A stretch of 64,000 nucleotides of DNA from Ancylobacter sp. TS-1 (GCF_009223885.1 NZ_CP045144.1:3708001-3772000), one strand, 5' to 3'; numbered from the stretch's first letter, positions 41,340-52,081 are shown. Made by a program: numbers and translations. The notes: a model not told the origin generated them from the sequence alone.

Positions 41340-43355
41340 TCAGGCGAATTCGAGGATCACGGCGTCGACCGCGAGGCTGTCGCCGGCCTTGGCGAGCACC
41401 TTGGCGACGGTGGCGTCGCGCTCGGCGCGCAGCACGTTCTCCATCTTCATTGCCTCGACCACGGCGAGCGCCTCGCCGGCCTTCACCTCCTGCCCCGCGG
41501 TGACGGCGATCGAGACCACCAGCCCCGGCATCGGGCACAGGAGCTGCTTGCCCGCGCCCGCCTGTTCCTTGACCGGCATCAGCGCGGCGAGCGCTGCCTC
41601 GCGCCTGGTGTAGACGAGGGCGTCCGCCGCCACGCCGCGATGGGCCAGCGCCACGCCGTTGAGGCGCGGGCGCACCTGCACCGCGATGGCCTCGTCGTCG
41701 AACACGCCGTTCCACACCGGCTCGCCGGGCTTCCAGCCCGAGCGCAGCTCATGGGTTCCGGCCGGGCGGCCCTCGCTGTCGAGGAAGGTGACGATGAAGC
41801 CGCCGGCCGTGCGGTCGACCTCGCAGGGCAGGGCGCGGTCGCCGAGCCGCACCACGCGCTGGTGCTCGAACACGACCGGACGCCCGGCGAGCTGGCCGGA
41901 AATCCTGCGCTTCCTCGCATTGCTCACATTGTCGATCACCGCCGCGACCGCCGCCAGCCTGCGGGCCAGCCCCTCGCTCGGCGCGGTGGCGTGGAAGCCG
42001 TCCGGGTATTCCTCGGCGATGAAGCCGGTGGAGAGGCGCCCGGCCCGCCAGCGCTCATGCGTCATCAGCGCCGAGAGGAAGGGAATGTTGTGCTGGATGC
42101 CGTCGATGGCGAAGGCGTCGAGCGCGTCCGCCTGCGCCTCGATGGCCTCCTCGCGGGTCGGCGCGTGGGTGATCAGCTTGGCGATCATCGGGTCGTAATA
42201 GAGCGAGATTTCCCCGCCCTCATAGACGCCGGTGTCGTTGCGCACGGTGACGGCGTTGGTCACGCCTTCCGCTGGCGGGCGGTAGCGGGTGAGCCGGCCG
42301 ATGGAGGGCAGGAAGCTGCGATAGGGGTCCTCGGCATAGACGCGGCTCTCCACCGCCCAGCCGTTCAGCTTCACGTCCTCCTGCGCGATGGCGAGCTTTT
42401 CGCCGGCCGCGACGCGGATCATCTGCTCGACGAGATCGATGCCGGTGACCAGTTCCGTCACCGGATGCTCCACCTGAAGGCGGGTGTTCATCTCGAGGAA
42501 GTAGAACGACTTGTCCTGCCCGGCGACGAATTCCACCGTACCGGCGCTGTCGTAGTTCACGGCCTTGGCCAGCGCGACGGCCTGCTCGCCCATCTTCCGG
42601 CGGGTGGCCTCGTCGAGCAGCGGCGAGGGGGCTTCCTCGACGACCTTCTGGTTGCGGCGCTGGATCGAGCATTCGCGCTCGCCGAGATAGACGACGTTGC
42701 CGTGCTTGTCGCCGAGCACCTGAATCTCGATATGGCGCGGCTGGACGATGAACTTCTCGACGAACACGCGGTCGTCGCCGAAGGAGGAGCGCGCCTCCGA
42801 GCGGGCGCGCTCGAACCCGTCCTCGACCTCGTCGCGCGAATGGGCGATGCGCATGCCCTTGCCGCCGCCACCGGCGCTGGCCTTGATCATCACCGGATAG
42901 CCGATCTCGTCGGCGATCTTCGCCGCGTGGCCGGCATCCTCGATCACGCCGAGATAGCCCGGCACGGTCGAGACATTCGCGGCGGCCGCGGCCTTCTTGG
43001 ACTCGATCTTGTCGCCCATCGCCTCGATGGCCCCCGGATTGGGGCCGATGAAGACGAGGCCGGCTTCCTTCAGGGCCTGCGCAAAGCTCGCCCGCTCGGA
43101 GAGGAAGCCGTAGCCGGGGTGGACCGCCTGCGCGCCGGTGGCCTTGGCCGCCTCGATGATCTTCTCGGCGACGAGGTAGGACTGCGCGGCCGGGGCAGCG
43201 CCGATATGCACCGCCACGTCGGCCATCTCCACATGCAGTGCGTCCTTGTCGGCGTCGGAATAGACCGCGACCGTCTTGATGCCCATCTTGCGCGCGGTCT
43301 TGATGACCCGGCAGGCGATCTCGCCACGGTTGGCGATGAGGATCTTGGAGAACAT
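41340..43355 (-). CDS. pccA: Propionyl-CoA carboxylase, biotin-containing alpha subunit
   Basis: It carboxylates biotin with ATP and bicarbonate for transfer to propionyl-CoA. The 671-residue protein starts MFSKILIANRGEIACRVIKT. The ATP-grasp part holds KASAGGGGKGMRIA and EFVAGQDKSFYFLEMNTRLQ. The C-terminal biotinyl domain ends with VVEAMKMENVLRAERD, where Lys is biotinylated. The ATG at 43355 is where homology starts. An in-frame upstream start would run through a palindromic repeat and is rejected. The middle domain (about 460-600) is that of PccA, not acetyl-CoA carboxylase AccC. Confidence 0.95.
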   Translation of the reverse strand: MFSKILIANRGEIACRVIKTARKMGIKTVAVYSDADKDALHVEMADVAVHIGAAPAAQSYLVAEKIIEAAKATGAQAVHPGYGFLSERASFAQALKEAGLVFIGPNPGAIEAMGDKIESKKAAAAANVSTVPGYLGVIEDAGHAAKIADEIGYPVMIKASAGGGGKGMRIAHSRDEVEDGFERARSEARSSFGDDRVFVEKFIVQPRHIEIQVLGDKHGNVVYLGERECSIQRRNQKVVEEAPSPLLDEATRRKMGEQAVALAKAVNYDSAGTVEFVAGQDKSFYFLEMNTRLQVEHPVTELVTGIDLVEQMIRVAAGEKLAIAQEDVKLNGWAVESRVYAEDPYRSFLPSIGRLTRYRPPAEGVTNAVTVRNDTGVYEGGEISLYYDPMIAKLITHAPTREEAIEAQADALDAFAIDGIQHNIPFLSALMTHERWRAGRLSTGFIAEEYPDGFHATAPSEGLARRLAAVAAVIDNVSNARKRRISGQLAGRPVVFEHQRVVRLGDRALPCEVDRTAGGFIVTFLDSEGRPAGTHELRSGWKPGEPVWNGVFDDEAIAVQVRPRLNGVALAHRGVAADALVYTRREAALAALMPVKEQAGAGKQLLCPMPGLVVSIAVTAGQEVKAGEALAVVEAMKMENVLRAERDATVAKVLAKAGDSLAVDAVILEFA

Positions 43356-43376
43356 TGTTCTCGGGGCCTCTACTTC

Positions 43377-43491
43377 ACCTCTCCCCGTCGGGGAGAGGTC
43401 GGCGCGGAGCGCCGGGTGAGGGGGAGGGCGGCTTCGGGATGTCGAGGCGGCGTTGCCCCTCACCCCAACCCTCTCCCCGACGGGGAGAGGG
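43377..43491. repeat. Family B palindromic element between pccB and pccA
   Basis: Hairpins ACCTCTCCCC-GTC-GGGGAGAGGT (43377-43399) and CCCTCTCCCC-GAC-GGGGAGAGGG (43469-43491) flank an inverted GGTGAGGGG/CCCCTCACC core. It occupies nearly all of the 146 bases between the two propionyl-CoA carboxylase genes, both read on the minus strand. Confidence 0.85.
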
Positions 43492-43501
43492 AGAAAGGTC
43501 G

Positions 43502-45037
<1,536 letters not shown>

Positions 45038-45112
45038 GGCGTTCCCTCGGACGCTGCCCTGTTACCCAGGCCCTGCGCGTTGGTCTTAGGCCCTTGCGAG
45101 GCAAAAGATAAG

Positions 45113-45151
45113 CTGTGAAAATGCGGATCGTAAAACTGTGAATCTTTCACA
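45113..45151. promoter_or_regulatory. Candidate ScfR operator between pccB and its regulator
   Basis: CTGTGAA occurs twice, at 45113 and 45136, 23 bases apart. The second copy is part of the dyad TGTGAA-TCT-TTCACA (45137-45151), which ends nine bases before the regulator ATG. The region is AT-rich for this genome. Divergent position next to a short-chain acyl-CoA regulator makes it the likely operator and promoter region for both directions. Confidence 0.6.
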
Positions 45152-45160
45152 AAATCGACG

Positions 45161-46639
45161 ATGGAAGATCGGGCGTCGTTCATGGCCGGCATGTCGAAGA
45201 AGGTGTTCGCCGGCCACGCCGTGCGCCATGTCCGCGAGCGGCTGGGGCTGACCCAGATCGACTTCTCCCGGCGCCTGTCGCTGTCGCCGAGCTACATCAA
45301 CCAGATCGAGAGCAACCAGCGGCCGGTGACGGCCGCCGTGCTGCTCGCCATCAGCCGCACCTTCGACCTCGACATTACACGCTTCGGCGCCGACGATCTC
45401 GACCGTATCGTTGCCGATCTTCGCGAGGCGCTGGCCGATCCGGTGTTCCGCGGGCTGGAGCCGACGCTTCAGGACCTGAAGAACGCCACCACCCACGCGC
45501 CCGCCTTCGCCCATGCCTTCCTGCGCCTGCATGGCGCCATGCGCCGGCTGGAGGAGCACCGCGCCGCGCTTGACGACGCCGTGGTCTCGGTGGCGCGCGA
45601 GGTCGATGGCGGCGCCCCGCCGGACGAGGCCCGCCATCTCGCCCCCTATGAGGAGGTGCGCGACCATTTCCACTACATCGACAACTATGTCGACGGCCTC
45701 GACCGGGCGGCGGAAGAGCGCAACGCCGCGCTCGACCTGTTCGCCCGCGACGACGCGGTGGGCGTGCTGGTGCAGCACCTGCGCCAGCGCCACGACATCG
45801 TGGTCGACCTCGCCCCGGCCGACCAGCCGGAGGCGCCGCTGCTCGCCTATGACCGCCACCGCCGGGTGGCGACGCTGGCGCGCACGCTGGACCGCGCCAG
45901 CCAGGCCTTCCGCCTCGGCGCGCTGATCGCCCGCTTCGAGCAGAGCGAGGCGATCGACCAGCACGTGCTCGACGCGGGCTTTCGCAGCGCCACGGCGCGC
46001 GAGGTGTGCCGGTTGTCCTTGCAGAACTACTATGCCGGCGCGCTGATCCTGCCCTATCGCCGCTTCGCCCGGCTGGCGCGCGAGAAGCGCCACGACCTCG
46101 ATCTGCTGGCGGCGATGACCGGGGCCAGCCTCGAACAGGTCTGCCACCGGCTCTCCACCCTCCAGCGGCCGGGCGAGAAGGGCGTGCCGTTCTACTTCCT
46201 CAAGGTCGACCGCGCCGGCAACGTCATCAAGCGCCACAGCGCGACGCGCTTCCAGTTCGCGCGCTATGGCGGCGCCTGCCCGGTGTGGAACGTGCACGAG
46301 GCGTTCGAGCAGCCCTCGCGCACGCTGGTGCAGGTCGGCGAGATGCCGGACGGGGTGCGCTATCTGTGCCTCGCGCGCGGCACCTCCAAGCCGGCCATCC
46401 GCTTCGGCCAGCGCGAACGGCGCTTCGCGCTCGGCATAGGCTGCGAGGTCTCCTATGCCGGCGAACTGGTCTATGCCGACGGGCTGGACCTGAAGGCGGC
46501 GGCGGTGGCCCCGCTCGGCGTCAATTGCCGCATCTGCCCGCGCGCGACCTGCCCGGAGCGCGCCTTTCCTCCGCTCGACCGCGAGATCGTGCTCGATCCC
46601 GACCGCCGCGGCGTGGTGCCGTTCTCGGTGCGCGACTGA
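45161..46639 (+). CDS. ScfR-family short-chain acyl-CoA-responsive regulator (PccR/RamB-like)
   Basis: A 492-residue XRE-type regulator. The helix-turn-helix is GLTQIDFSRRLSLSPSYINQ and IESNQRPVTAAVLLAIS (residues about 29-65). A long ligand domain follows, with RLSTLQRPGEKGVPFYFLKV and QFARYGGACPVWNVHEAFEQ typical of the family. A C-terminal Cys cluster (NCRICPRATC) may bind metal. PccR of Rhodobacter sphaeroides, a member of this family, activates propionyl-CoA carboxylase, and the divergent pccB here agrees. The start is uncertain: ATGs at 45161, 45182 and 45191, none with a strong ribosome site. Confidence 0.88.
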   Translation: MEDRASFMAGMSKKVFAGHAVRHVRERLGLTQIDFSRRLSLSPSYINQIESNQRPVTAAVLLAISRTFDLDITRFGADDLDRIVADLREALADPVFRGLEPTLQDLKNATTHAPAFAHAFLRLHGAMRRLEEHRAALDDAVVSVAREVDGGAPPDEARHLAPYEEVRDHFHYIDNYVDGLDRAAEERNAALDLFARDDAVGVLVQHLRQRHDIVVDLAPADQPEAPLLAYDRHRRVATLARTLDRASQAFRLGALIARFEQSEAIDQHVLDAGFRSATAREVCRLSLQNYYAGALILPYRRFARLAREKRHDLDLLAAMTGASLEQVCHRLSTLQRPGEKGVPFYFLKVDRAGNVIKRHSATRFQFARYGGACPVWNVHEAFEQPSRTLVQVGEMPDGVRYLCLARGTSKPAIRFGQRERRFALGIGCEVSYAGELVYADGLDLKAAAVAPLGVNCRICPRATCPERAFPPLDREIVLDPDRRGVVPFSVRD

Positions 46640-46684
46640 GCCGGGCCGCCCGCCGGATCTTCGCCGGCTCAGCCTTGCGCCGTC

Positions 46685-47344
46685 TCAGCCTTCCGCGTTG
46701 CGGTCGTTGGGGGTGAAGCTGTGCACCCAGTCCGGACGCACGGTGGCGTCGAAGGTCGCCGTGAAGGTCGCGAGGTCCGGCATGTTCAGGCCCCGGCTGA
46801 GCTTGGCGTGCAGATAGGGCGCATCCTGCGTCAGGCGGGGATACCACAGGAAGGTGGTCTCGACGTCGAAGCGCACGAGCTGCTCGACGAGGCGGGTGAA
46901 CCGCTCGCGCAGCACCTCCGTCTGGTCGGCGGCGCGGGAGGCGTTCCACAGGCCGCCGGGAACCGTGGCGGGCCCGTCCTCGACGCCCGTATGCTCCTTC
47001 TGCACGCGCACCCGGCTCGCCGCCGCCGCCTCGAAATCGCGCACCGGGACGAAGACGTGGTCGACCCGGAGTTCGGGATCGACGAGCAGCTCCTCGATAT
47101 AGTCGCAGATCCAGGGGTTCTTCACGATATAGGGCGCGTGGGCCCAGCGGGGATCGACTTCAAGGCCCGCACGGGCGACCGGATCGAGATCGAGCCGGTC
47201 GACGGTGAAGCCGGTATCGAGGCCGAGCCGGGTAAGCAGCTGCATCAGGAAAGACGTTCCCGTCCGCCCCGTCCCGGTGATCAGCACGTGATGCCTCGGC
47301 CCGCTTCTCGTGAGCAGCGGCCGGCGCCCTTTGAACAGCGACAA
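46685..47344 (-). CDS. Sulfotransferase-like P-loop protein
   Basis: A 219-residue protein with an N-terminal phosphosulfate-type loop HHVLITGTGRTGTSFLMQLL, typical of sulfotransferase-family P-loops with no Lys. Later parts, PVRDFEAAAASRVRVQ and LEVDPRWAHAPYIVKNPWIC, fit the 3'-phosphate site Arg/Ser pattern. It starts with TTG at 47344, with GGGAAA at good spacing. No glycan or lipid synthesis gene is next to it, so the acceptor is unknown. The downstream 45 bases and the 156 bases upstream contain no further feature. Confidence 0.6.
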   Translation of the reverse strand: MSLFKGRRPLLTRSGPRHHVLITGTGRTGTSFLMQLLTRLGLDTGFTVDRLDLDPVARAGLEVDPRWAHAPYIVKNPWICDYIEELLVDPELRVDHVFVPVRDFEAAAASRVRVQKEHTGVEDGPATVPGGLWNASRAADQTEVLRERFTRLVEQLVRFDVETTFLWYPRLTQDAPYLHAKLSRGLNMPDLATFTATFDATVRPDWVHSFTPNDRNAEG

Positions 47345-47500
47345 ATGACTTTCCCGGACAGGCCCGGCTCCCGATGCCGGAGCGCCCGACGCGTCCCGGC
47401 CCGGACCTGCGCAGGACGCTGCCTGATTCGGCCGCGCAGCGGTAGGGCGCGCGGACAGGCGTGATGCGGGCGTCGCGTGCGGGTCTCGCGGCGCGGCGCC

Positions 47501-48805
47501 TCAGATGTCGAGCGTGTTGTCGCGCTCCCACTGGGTGAGGTGGCGCGAATAGGCGTTCCATTCCTCGGTCTTCAGCTTGACGTAGCCGTCGATCAGCGGC
47601 GCGCCGAGGGCGTTGCGCAGCACTGAGGATTTTTCCAGCGCGCGGAGGGCGTCGAGCAGGTTGAGCGGCAGCTTCTTGGCGCCGCGCACCTTGTGGCCGT
47701 CCGTGTACATGTTGATGTCGAGCCGCTTGCCGGGCTCGCGGCCGTTCTGGATCCCGTCGAGGCCGGCGGCGAGCACGGCGGCGGGGGCGAGATAGGGGTT
47801 GGCGGCGCCGTCCGGCAGGCGCAGCTCCAGCCGGCCCGCATCGGGGATGCGGATCATGTGGGTGCGGTTATTGCCGGTATAGGTGACGGTGTTGGGTGCC
47901 CAGGTGGCGCCGGAGACGGTGCGCGGCGCGTTGATGCGCTTGTAGGAATTCACCGTCGGGTTGGTGAAGGCGCACATGGCGTCGGCGGAGTGGATCAGCC
48001 CGCCGATGAAATTGTAACCGAGATCGGAAAGCCCAAGCTCGCCGTCCTCGTCCTCGAACAGATTGGCGCCGTCCGGTCCCCACAGCGAGGTGTGCATGTG
48101 GCAGCCCGAGCCGGTGAGGTCGATGAAGGGCTTCGGCATGAAGGTGGCACGCAGCCCGTGCTTCTCGGCGATGGAGCGGGCCATGAACTTGAAGAAGACG
48201 TGGCGGTCGGCGGTGACGAGTGCGTCGTCGAAGTCCCAGTTCATCTCGAACTGGCCGTTGGCGTCCTCATGGTCGTTCTGGTAGGGGCCCCAGCCGAGCG
48301 TGAGCATGCTGTCGCAGATCTCCTTGATGACGTCGTAGCGGCGCATCAGGGCGGACTGGTCGTAGCAGGGCTTGATGGCGTTGTCGGCGGCGTCCGAGAT
48401 TTTCGTGCCGTCGGCATTGGTGAGGAAGAACTCGCACTCGACGCCGGTCTTCATCTGGTAGCCGATGCTGTCGGCGCCCAGCATGGTGTATTTCAGCACG
48501 TTGCGCGGAGCCTGCGCCACCAGCTCGTCATTCATCACCAGATCGGAGGCGAGCCAGCCGATTTCCGGCTTCCAGGGAAGCTGGATCAGGCTTTCCGGGT
48601 CCGGCACCGCGAACAGGTCAGCGTCGGCCGGGCTCATGTCGAGCCAGGTGGCGAAGCCGGCGAAGCCCGCGCCGGCCTTCTGCATGCCGCCGATGGCGGC
48701 GGCCGGCACCAGCTTGGCCCGCAGCGCGCCGAACAGGTCGACATAGGAGATCAGGAAGTACTTGATGCCGAGCTCTTTGGCGGCATGCGCAAGATCGTTC
48801 GCCAT
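47501..48805 (-). CDS. gmaS: Gamma-glutamylmethylamide synthetase (GlnT/GSIII-like)
   Basis: It ligates glutamate and methylamine with ATP to gamma-glutamylmethylamide, the first step of the N-methylglutamate pathway. The 434-residue glutamine-synthetase-fold protein has GYQMKTGVECEFFL (glutamate/metal site), NDHEDANGQFEMNWDFDDAL, FMPKPFIDLTGSGCHMHTSL, and the late LELRLPDGAANPYLAPAAVL. GmaS and the rhizobial GlnT glutamine synthetase are close homologues. GmaS is chosen because mgsABC and mgdABCD lie on the same strand. The ATG at 48805 has only a weak ribosome site. A family A repeat separates it from mgsC. Confidence 0.78.
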   Translation of the reverse strand: MANDLAHAAKELGIKYFLISYVDLFGALRAKLVPAAAIGGMQKAGAGFAGFATWLDMSPADADLFAVPDPESLIQLPWKPEIGWLASDLVMNDELVAQAPRNVLKYTMLGADSIGYQMKTGVECEFFLTNADGTKISDAADNAIKPCYDQSALMRRYDVIKEICDSMLTLGWGPYQNDHEDANGQFEMNWDFDDALVTADRHVFFKFMARSIAEKHGLRATFMPKPFIDLTGSGCHMHTSLWGPDGANLFEDEDGELGLSDLGYNFIGGLIHSADAMCAFTNPTVNSYKRINAPRTVSGATWAPNTVTYTGNNRTHMIRIPDAGRLELRLPDGAANPYLAPAAVLAAGLDGIQNGREPGKRLDINMYTDGHKVRGAKKLPLNLLDALRALEKSSVLRNALGAPLIDGYVKLKTEEWNAYSRHLTQWERDNTLDI

Positions 48806-48898
48806 GGTGCAATCCGGTTCCGTGCTGTTCCCCGGCCCGTTCAGGGCTCGTTGGTGATGCATATTCAGGGCCGCGATACCGGCCCCTTCTTGCCGTGT

Positions 48899-48992
48899 CG
48901 TCATCCCGGAACGGCCGTCGGGCCGTATCCGGGATCGCGAAACAGTCCGGCGCGCGATCCCGGCTCGCGCCTGCGGCGCGTCCGGGATGACG
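48899..48992. repeat. Family A palindromic element between mgsC and gmaS
   Basis: CGTCATCCCGGA (48899-48910) and TCCGGGATGACG (48981-48992) are a perfect 12-base inverted pair. Inside are two local hairpins (ACGGCC/GGCCGT and CGCGCCTGCGGCGCG-like). It ends four bases before the mgsC stop codon. Confidence 0.85.
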
Positions 48993-48996
48993 ATGA

Positions 48997-50334
48997 CTAG
49001 AAACCCCCGTTCCTCCCGGGAATCCAGTCGGTGCCGGCGAGCGGCACATTTGCCATGGCGGCGGCCTCGATGGTGAGTGCCACCAGATCCTCGGGCTCCA
49101 GATTGTGCACGTGGCTCTTGCCGCAGGCGCGGGCGATGGTCTGGCACTCCAGCGTCAGCACGGCGAGATAATTGGCGAGGCGCCGCCCGGCGGCGATGGG
49201 GTCGAGCCGCTTCATCAACTCGGGGTCCTGCGTCGTGATGCCGGCGGGGTCGCGGCCCTCGTGCCAGTCGTCATAGGCGCCGGCGCGGGTGCCGAGCGCC
49301 TCATATTCGGCGGCATAATGGGGGTCGTTGTCGCCCAGCGCGACGAGAGCCGCCGTGCCGATCGCCACCGCGTCGGCGCCGAGCGCCAGCGCCTTGGCCA
49401 CATCCGCCCCGTTGCGGATGCCGCCGGAGACGATCAACTGCACCTTGCGGTGCATGCCGAGGTCCTGCAGCGCCTTCACCGCCTGCCGCACGGCGGCGAG
49501 CGTGGGGATGCCGACATGCTCGATGAAGATTTCCTGCGTGGCGGCGGTGCCGCCCTGCATGCCGTCGACGACCACCACGTCGGCGCCGGACTTCACCGCC
49601 AGCGCCGTGTCGTAATAGGGGCGAGCGGCGCCGACCTTCACATAGATCGGCTTCTCCCAGTCGGTGATCTCGCGCAGTTCCTCGATCTTGATCTCGAGAT
49701 CGTCCGGCCCGGTCCAGTCCGGGTGGCGGCAGGCGGAGCGCTGGTCGATGCCGACCGGCAGGGTGCGCATCGCCGCCACGCGCTCGGTGATCTTCTGGCC
49801 GAGCAGCATGCCGCCACCGCCGGGCTTGGCGCCCTGGCCGACGACAACTTCGATGGCGTCGGCGCGCTTCAGGTCGTCCGGGTTCATGCCATAGCGCGAA
49901 GGCAGGTACTGGTAGACGAGCTGGGTCGAGTGCCCGCGCTCCTCATTGGTCATGCCGCCATCGCCCGTGGTGGTCGAGGTGCCCATGGCCGAGGCGCCGC
50001 GCCCGAGCGCCTCCTTCGCGTTGGCGGAGAGCGAGCCGAAGCTCATGCCGGCGATGGTGATCGGAATCTTCAGCTCGATCGGCTTCCTGGCGAAGCGGGT
50101 GCCGAGCACGACCTCGGTCGAGCACTTCTCGCGATAGCCCTCCAGCGGGTAGCGCGACATGGAGGCACCGAGGAACAGCAGGTCGTCGAAATGGGGGACC
50201 TTGCGCTTCGCCCCGCCGCCGCGAATGTCATAGATGCCGGTCGCCGCCGCGCGGCGGATTTCCGACAGCGTGTAGTCGTCGAAGGTGGCGGAGGCGCGCG
50301 GTGTCGTGCGCGGCGTGTGGCTGTGGTCGGTCAT
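48997..50334 (-). CDS. mgsC: N-methylglutamate synthase subunit C (FMN glutamate-synthase-like)
   Basis: The FMN-binding synthase part of the enzyme that turns gamma-glutamylmethylamide and 2-oxoglutarate into N-methylglutamate and glutamate. The 445-residue protein has ITIAGMSFGSLSANAKEALG, STTTGDGGMTNEERGHSTQL, VVVGQGAKPGGGGMLLGQKI and the FMN phosphate site LIVSGGIRNGADVAKALALG. At the place of the Cys-rich 3Fe-4S motif of glutamate synthase it reads ALVALGDNDP then PAGITTQDPE, without Cys. The homologue in rhizobia is GlxD. mgsB ends seven bases upstream. Confidence 0.82.
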   Translation of the reverse strand: MTDHSHTPRTTPRASATFDDYTLSEIRRAAATGIYDIRGGGAKRKVPHFDDLLFLGASMSRYPLEGYREKCSTEVVLGTRFARKPIELKIPITIAGMSFGSLSANAKEALGRGASAMGTSTTTGDGGMTNEERGHSTQLVYQYLPSRYGMNPDDLKRADAIEVVVGQGAKPGGGGMLLGQKITERVAAMRTLPVGIDQRSACRHPDWTGPDDLEIKIEELREITDWEKPIYVKVGAARPYYDTALAVKSGADVVVVDGMQGGTAATQEIFIEHVGIPTLAAVRQAVKALQDLGMHRKVQLIVSGGIRNGADVAKALALGADAVAIGTAALVALGDNDPHYAAEYEALGTRAGAYDDWHEGRDPAGITTQDPELMKRLDPIAAGRRLANYLAVLTLECQTIARACGKSHVHNLEPEDLVALTIEAAAMANVPLAGTDWIPGRNGGF

Positions 50335-50341
50335 CGCGCCC

Positions 50342-51070
50342 TCAGTAGCTCGACACGTTGTCGACGTGGAAATGGTAGAGCGTGCGGGCCGAGCCGTAGC
50401 GGCGGAACTCCGCCATATCGACTTCGCCGAGGATGCCGGCGGCGTCGAGCTTGGCCGCCAGCAGCGCCCGGTGCTCCTCGCGCATTTCCTTCTCGATGCA
50501 GTCGGCCCCTAAGCTGGCGACCGAGCCGCGCACGAACAGCTTCGCCTCGTACAGGCTGTCGCCCAGCGCCTCGCCGGCGTCGCCCAGCACGGTGAGGGTG
50601 CCGGCCTGCGCCATGAAGGCGCTCATATGGCCGACCGAACCCTTCACCACGATGTCGATGCCCTTCATCGAGATGCCGCAACGGGCCGAGGCGTTGCCGT
50701 CGATCACCAGCAGCCCGCCATGGGCGGTGGCGCCGGCGGCCTGGCTGGCATCGCCCTTCACATGAATGAAGCCGCTCATCATGTTCTCGGCGACGCCGAC
50801 GCCGGCATTGCCGTTCACGATGATTCGCGCCTGCTTGTTCATGCCGGCGCAGTAATAGCCGACCGGCCCGTCGATCTCGACCGTCACCGGCACGTCGAGC
50901 CCCGCCGCGATGGCGTGGCGGCCGGCCGGGTTGGCGATCTTCCATGCCGTCTGGTTGGTGTCGGCCGCCAGCCTGTGCAGCGCGCCGTTCAACTCGCGCA
51001 GCGGGGTGTGGGCGAGGTCGACCAGGGTTTCCCCTTCCGCCGGGGCGGCTTGTTTCAGCGACAGGTTCAT
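50342..51070 (-). CDS. mgsB: N-methylglutamate synthase subunit B (GXGXG domain)
   Basis: It corresponds to the C-terminal beta-helix domain of glutamate synthase, here a separate 242-residue protein. Repeated turns with Gly-Asn/Gly-X-Gly are visible: RIIVNGNAGVGVAENMMSG, FIHVKGDASQAAGATAHGG, LLVIDGNASARCGISMKGID and IVVKGSVGHMSAFMAQAG. It structures the tunnel between glutaminase and synthase sites. Its ATG overlaps the mgsA stop by four bases, showing translational coupling. It is the homologue of rhizobial GlxC. Confidence 0.85.
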   Translation of the reverse strand: MNLSLKQAAPAEGETLVDLAHTPLRELNGALHRLAADTNQTAWKIANPAGRHAIAAGLDVPVTVEIDGPVGYYCAGMNKQARIIVNGNAGVGVAENMMSGFIHVKGDASQAAGATAHGGLLVIDGNASARCGISMKGIDIVVKGSVGHMSAFMAQAGTLTVLGDAGEALGDSLYEAKLFVRGSVASLGADCIEKEMREEHRALLAAKLDAAGILGEVDMAEFRRYGSARTLYHFHVDNVSSY

Positions 51071-51948
51071 GCGGCGCGATCCCAGAAGTAAACCTTGGCC
51101 GGCTCCGGCTCGAAGACGCGCGCGGTCTCGATATCAGGCAGGCCGGCAAGCGCGCGGTATTCGGAGGCGAAAGCGACATAGTCGTCGGTCTCGGCCATGA
51201 CGGCGGGCTTGCAGGCGATGGGGTCGCGCAGCACGCCGAAGCCGGTCTCGGTGCCGACGACGAAGGTGTAGAAGCCGTCGAGGTCGTCGAGCGAATGCTC
51301 CAGCGCCTCGCCCAACGTATCGCCGCCGCGCATGCGGTAGGTGAGGTAGGCGGCGGCCACCTCGCTGTCGTTCTCGGTCTTCACCTCCAGCCCCTCGCGG
51401 GCCAGCAGGCGGCGCACGCCGGCATGGTTGGACAGCGAGCCGTTGTGCACGAGGCACTGGTCGGGGCCGGTGGAGAAGGGGTGGGCGCCATCCGTCGTCA
51501 CCGCGCTCTCGGTCGCCATGCGGGTATGGCCGATGGCGTGGGTGCCGCTCATCGCCTCCAGCTTGAATCGCCGGGCGACATCGGCGGGCAGGCCGACCTC
51601 CTTGTAAAGCTCCATGCGGTTGCCCGCGCCGACCACGCGAACCTCAGGGGCGAGGCGGGCGAGCGCCGCGCGCACGGCGATTTCCTCGGCCGCCGGCACG
51701 CTCAGCACCGCATGGGTGTCGCGCGGGGTGACGCGATGGCCGATGGCGGCGCCAAGCGCGGCGAAATCGGCGCCGGCCGGTCCGCGCAGGGTGAGCTTCA
51801 CGAAGCCGGGCGTGCCGGCGCCATAGACGGCGAAGCCGGCCGAGTCCGGCCCGCGATCGCACATGATGTCGAGCATTTCCGAGAGCAGGGCGCCGAGGTC
51901 GGGCTCCAGCTTCGGCTGCTTCAGAAACAGGCCGACAATGCCGCACAT
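51067..51948 (-). CDS. mgsA: N-methylglutamate synthase subunit A (class II glutamine amidotransferase)
   Basis: The amidotransferase part that releases the methylamino group from gamma-glutamylmethylamide. The 293-residue protein starts MCGIVGLFLKQPKLEPDLGA, so Cys2 becomes the N-terminal nucleophile after Met removal. ATESAVTTDGAHPFSTGPDQ and CLVHNGSLSNHAGVRRLLAR are typical Ntn-amidotransferase parts. AGGAG lies seven bases before the ATG at 51948, and longer starts would block the nucleophile. It is first of the mgsA-B-C-gmaS run. The 133 bases up to the XRE gene hold an AT-rich promoter-like stretch (near 52010-52040). Confidence 0.85.
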   Translation of the reverse strand: MCGIVGLFLKQPKLEPDLGALLSEMLDIMCDRGPDSAGFAVYGAGTPGFVKLTLRGPAGADFAALGAAIGHRVTPRDTHAVLSVPAAEEIAVRAALARLAPEVRVVGAGNRMELYKEVGLPADVARRFKLEAMSGTHAIGHTRMATESAVTTDGAHPFSTGPDQCLVHNGSLSNHAGVRRLLAREGLEVKTENDSEVAAAYLTYRMRGGDTLGEALEHSLDDLDGFYTFVVGTETGFGVLRDPIACKPAVMAETDDYVAFASEYRALAGLPDIETARVFEPEPAKVYFWDRAA

Positions 51949-52081
51949 GGCGGAACTCCTGGCAGAATGGGGCGTCCCGCATCTTTTAGGAGTGCGGCTG
52001 CCGGCCGTCAATCAGACGAGAATAATATTTTCTTCGGGAGAAACTATCGGCGCCGTCGTCCCGGCCGCATTCCTTCAGTCG

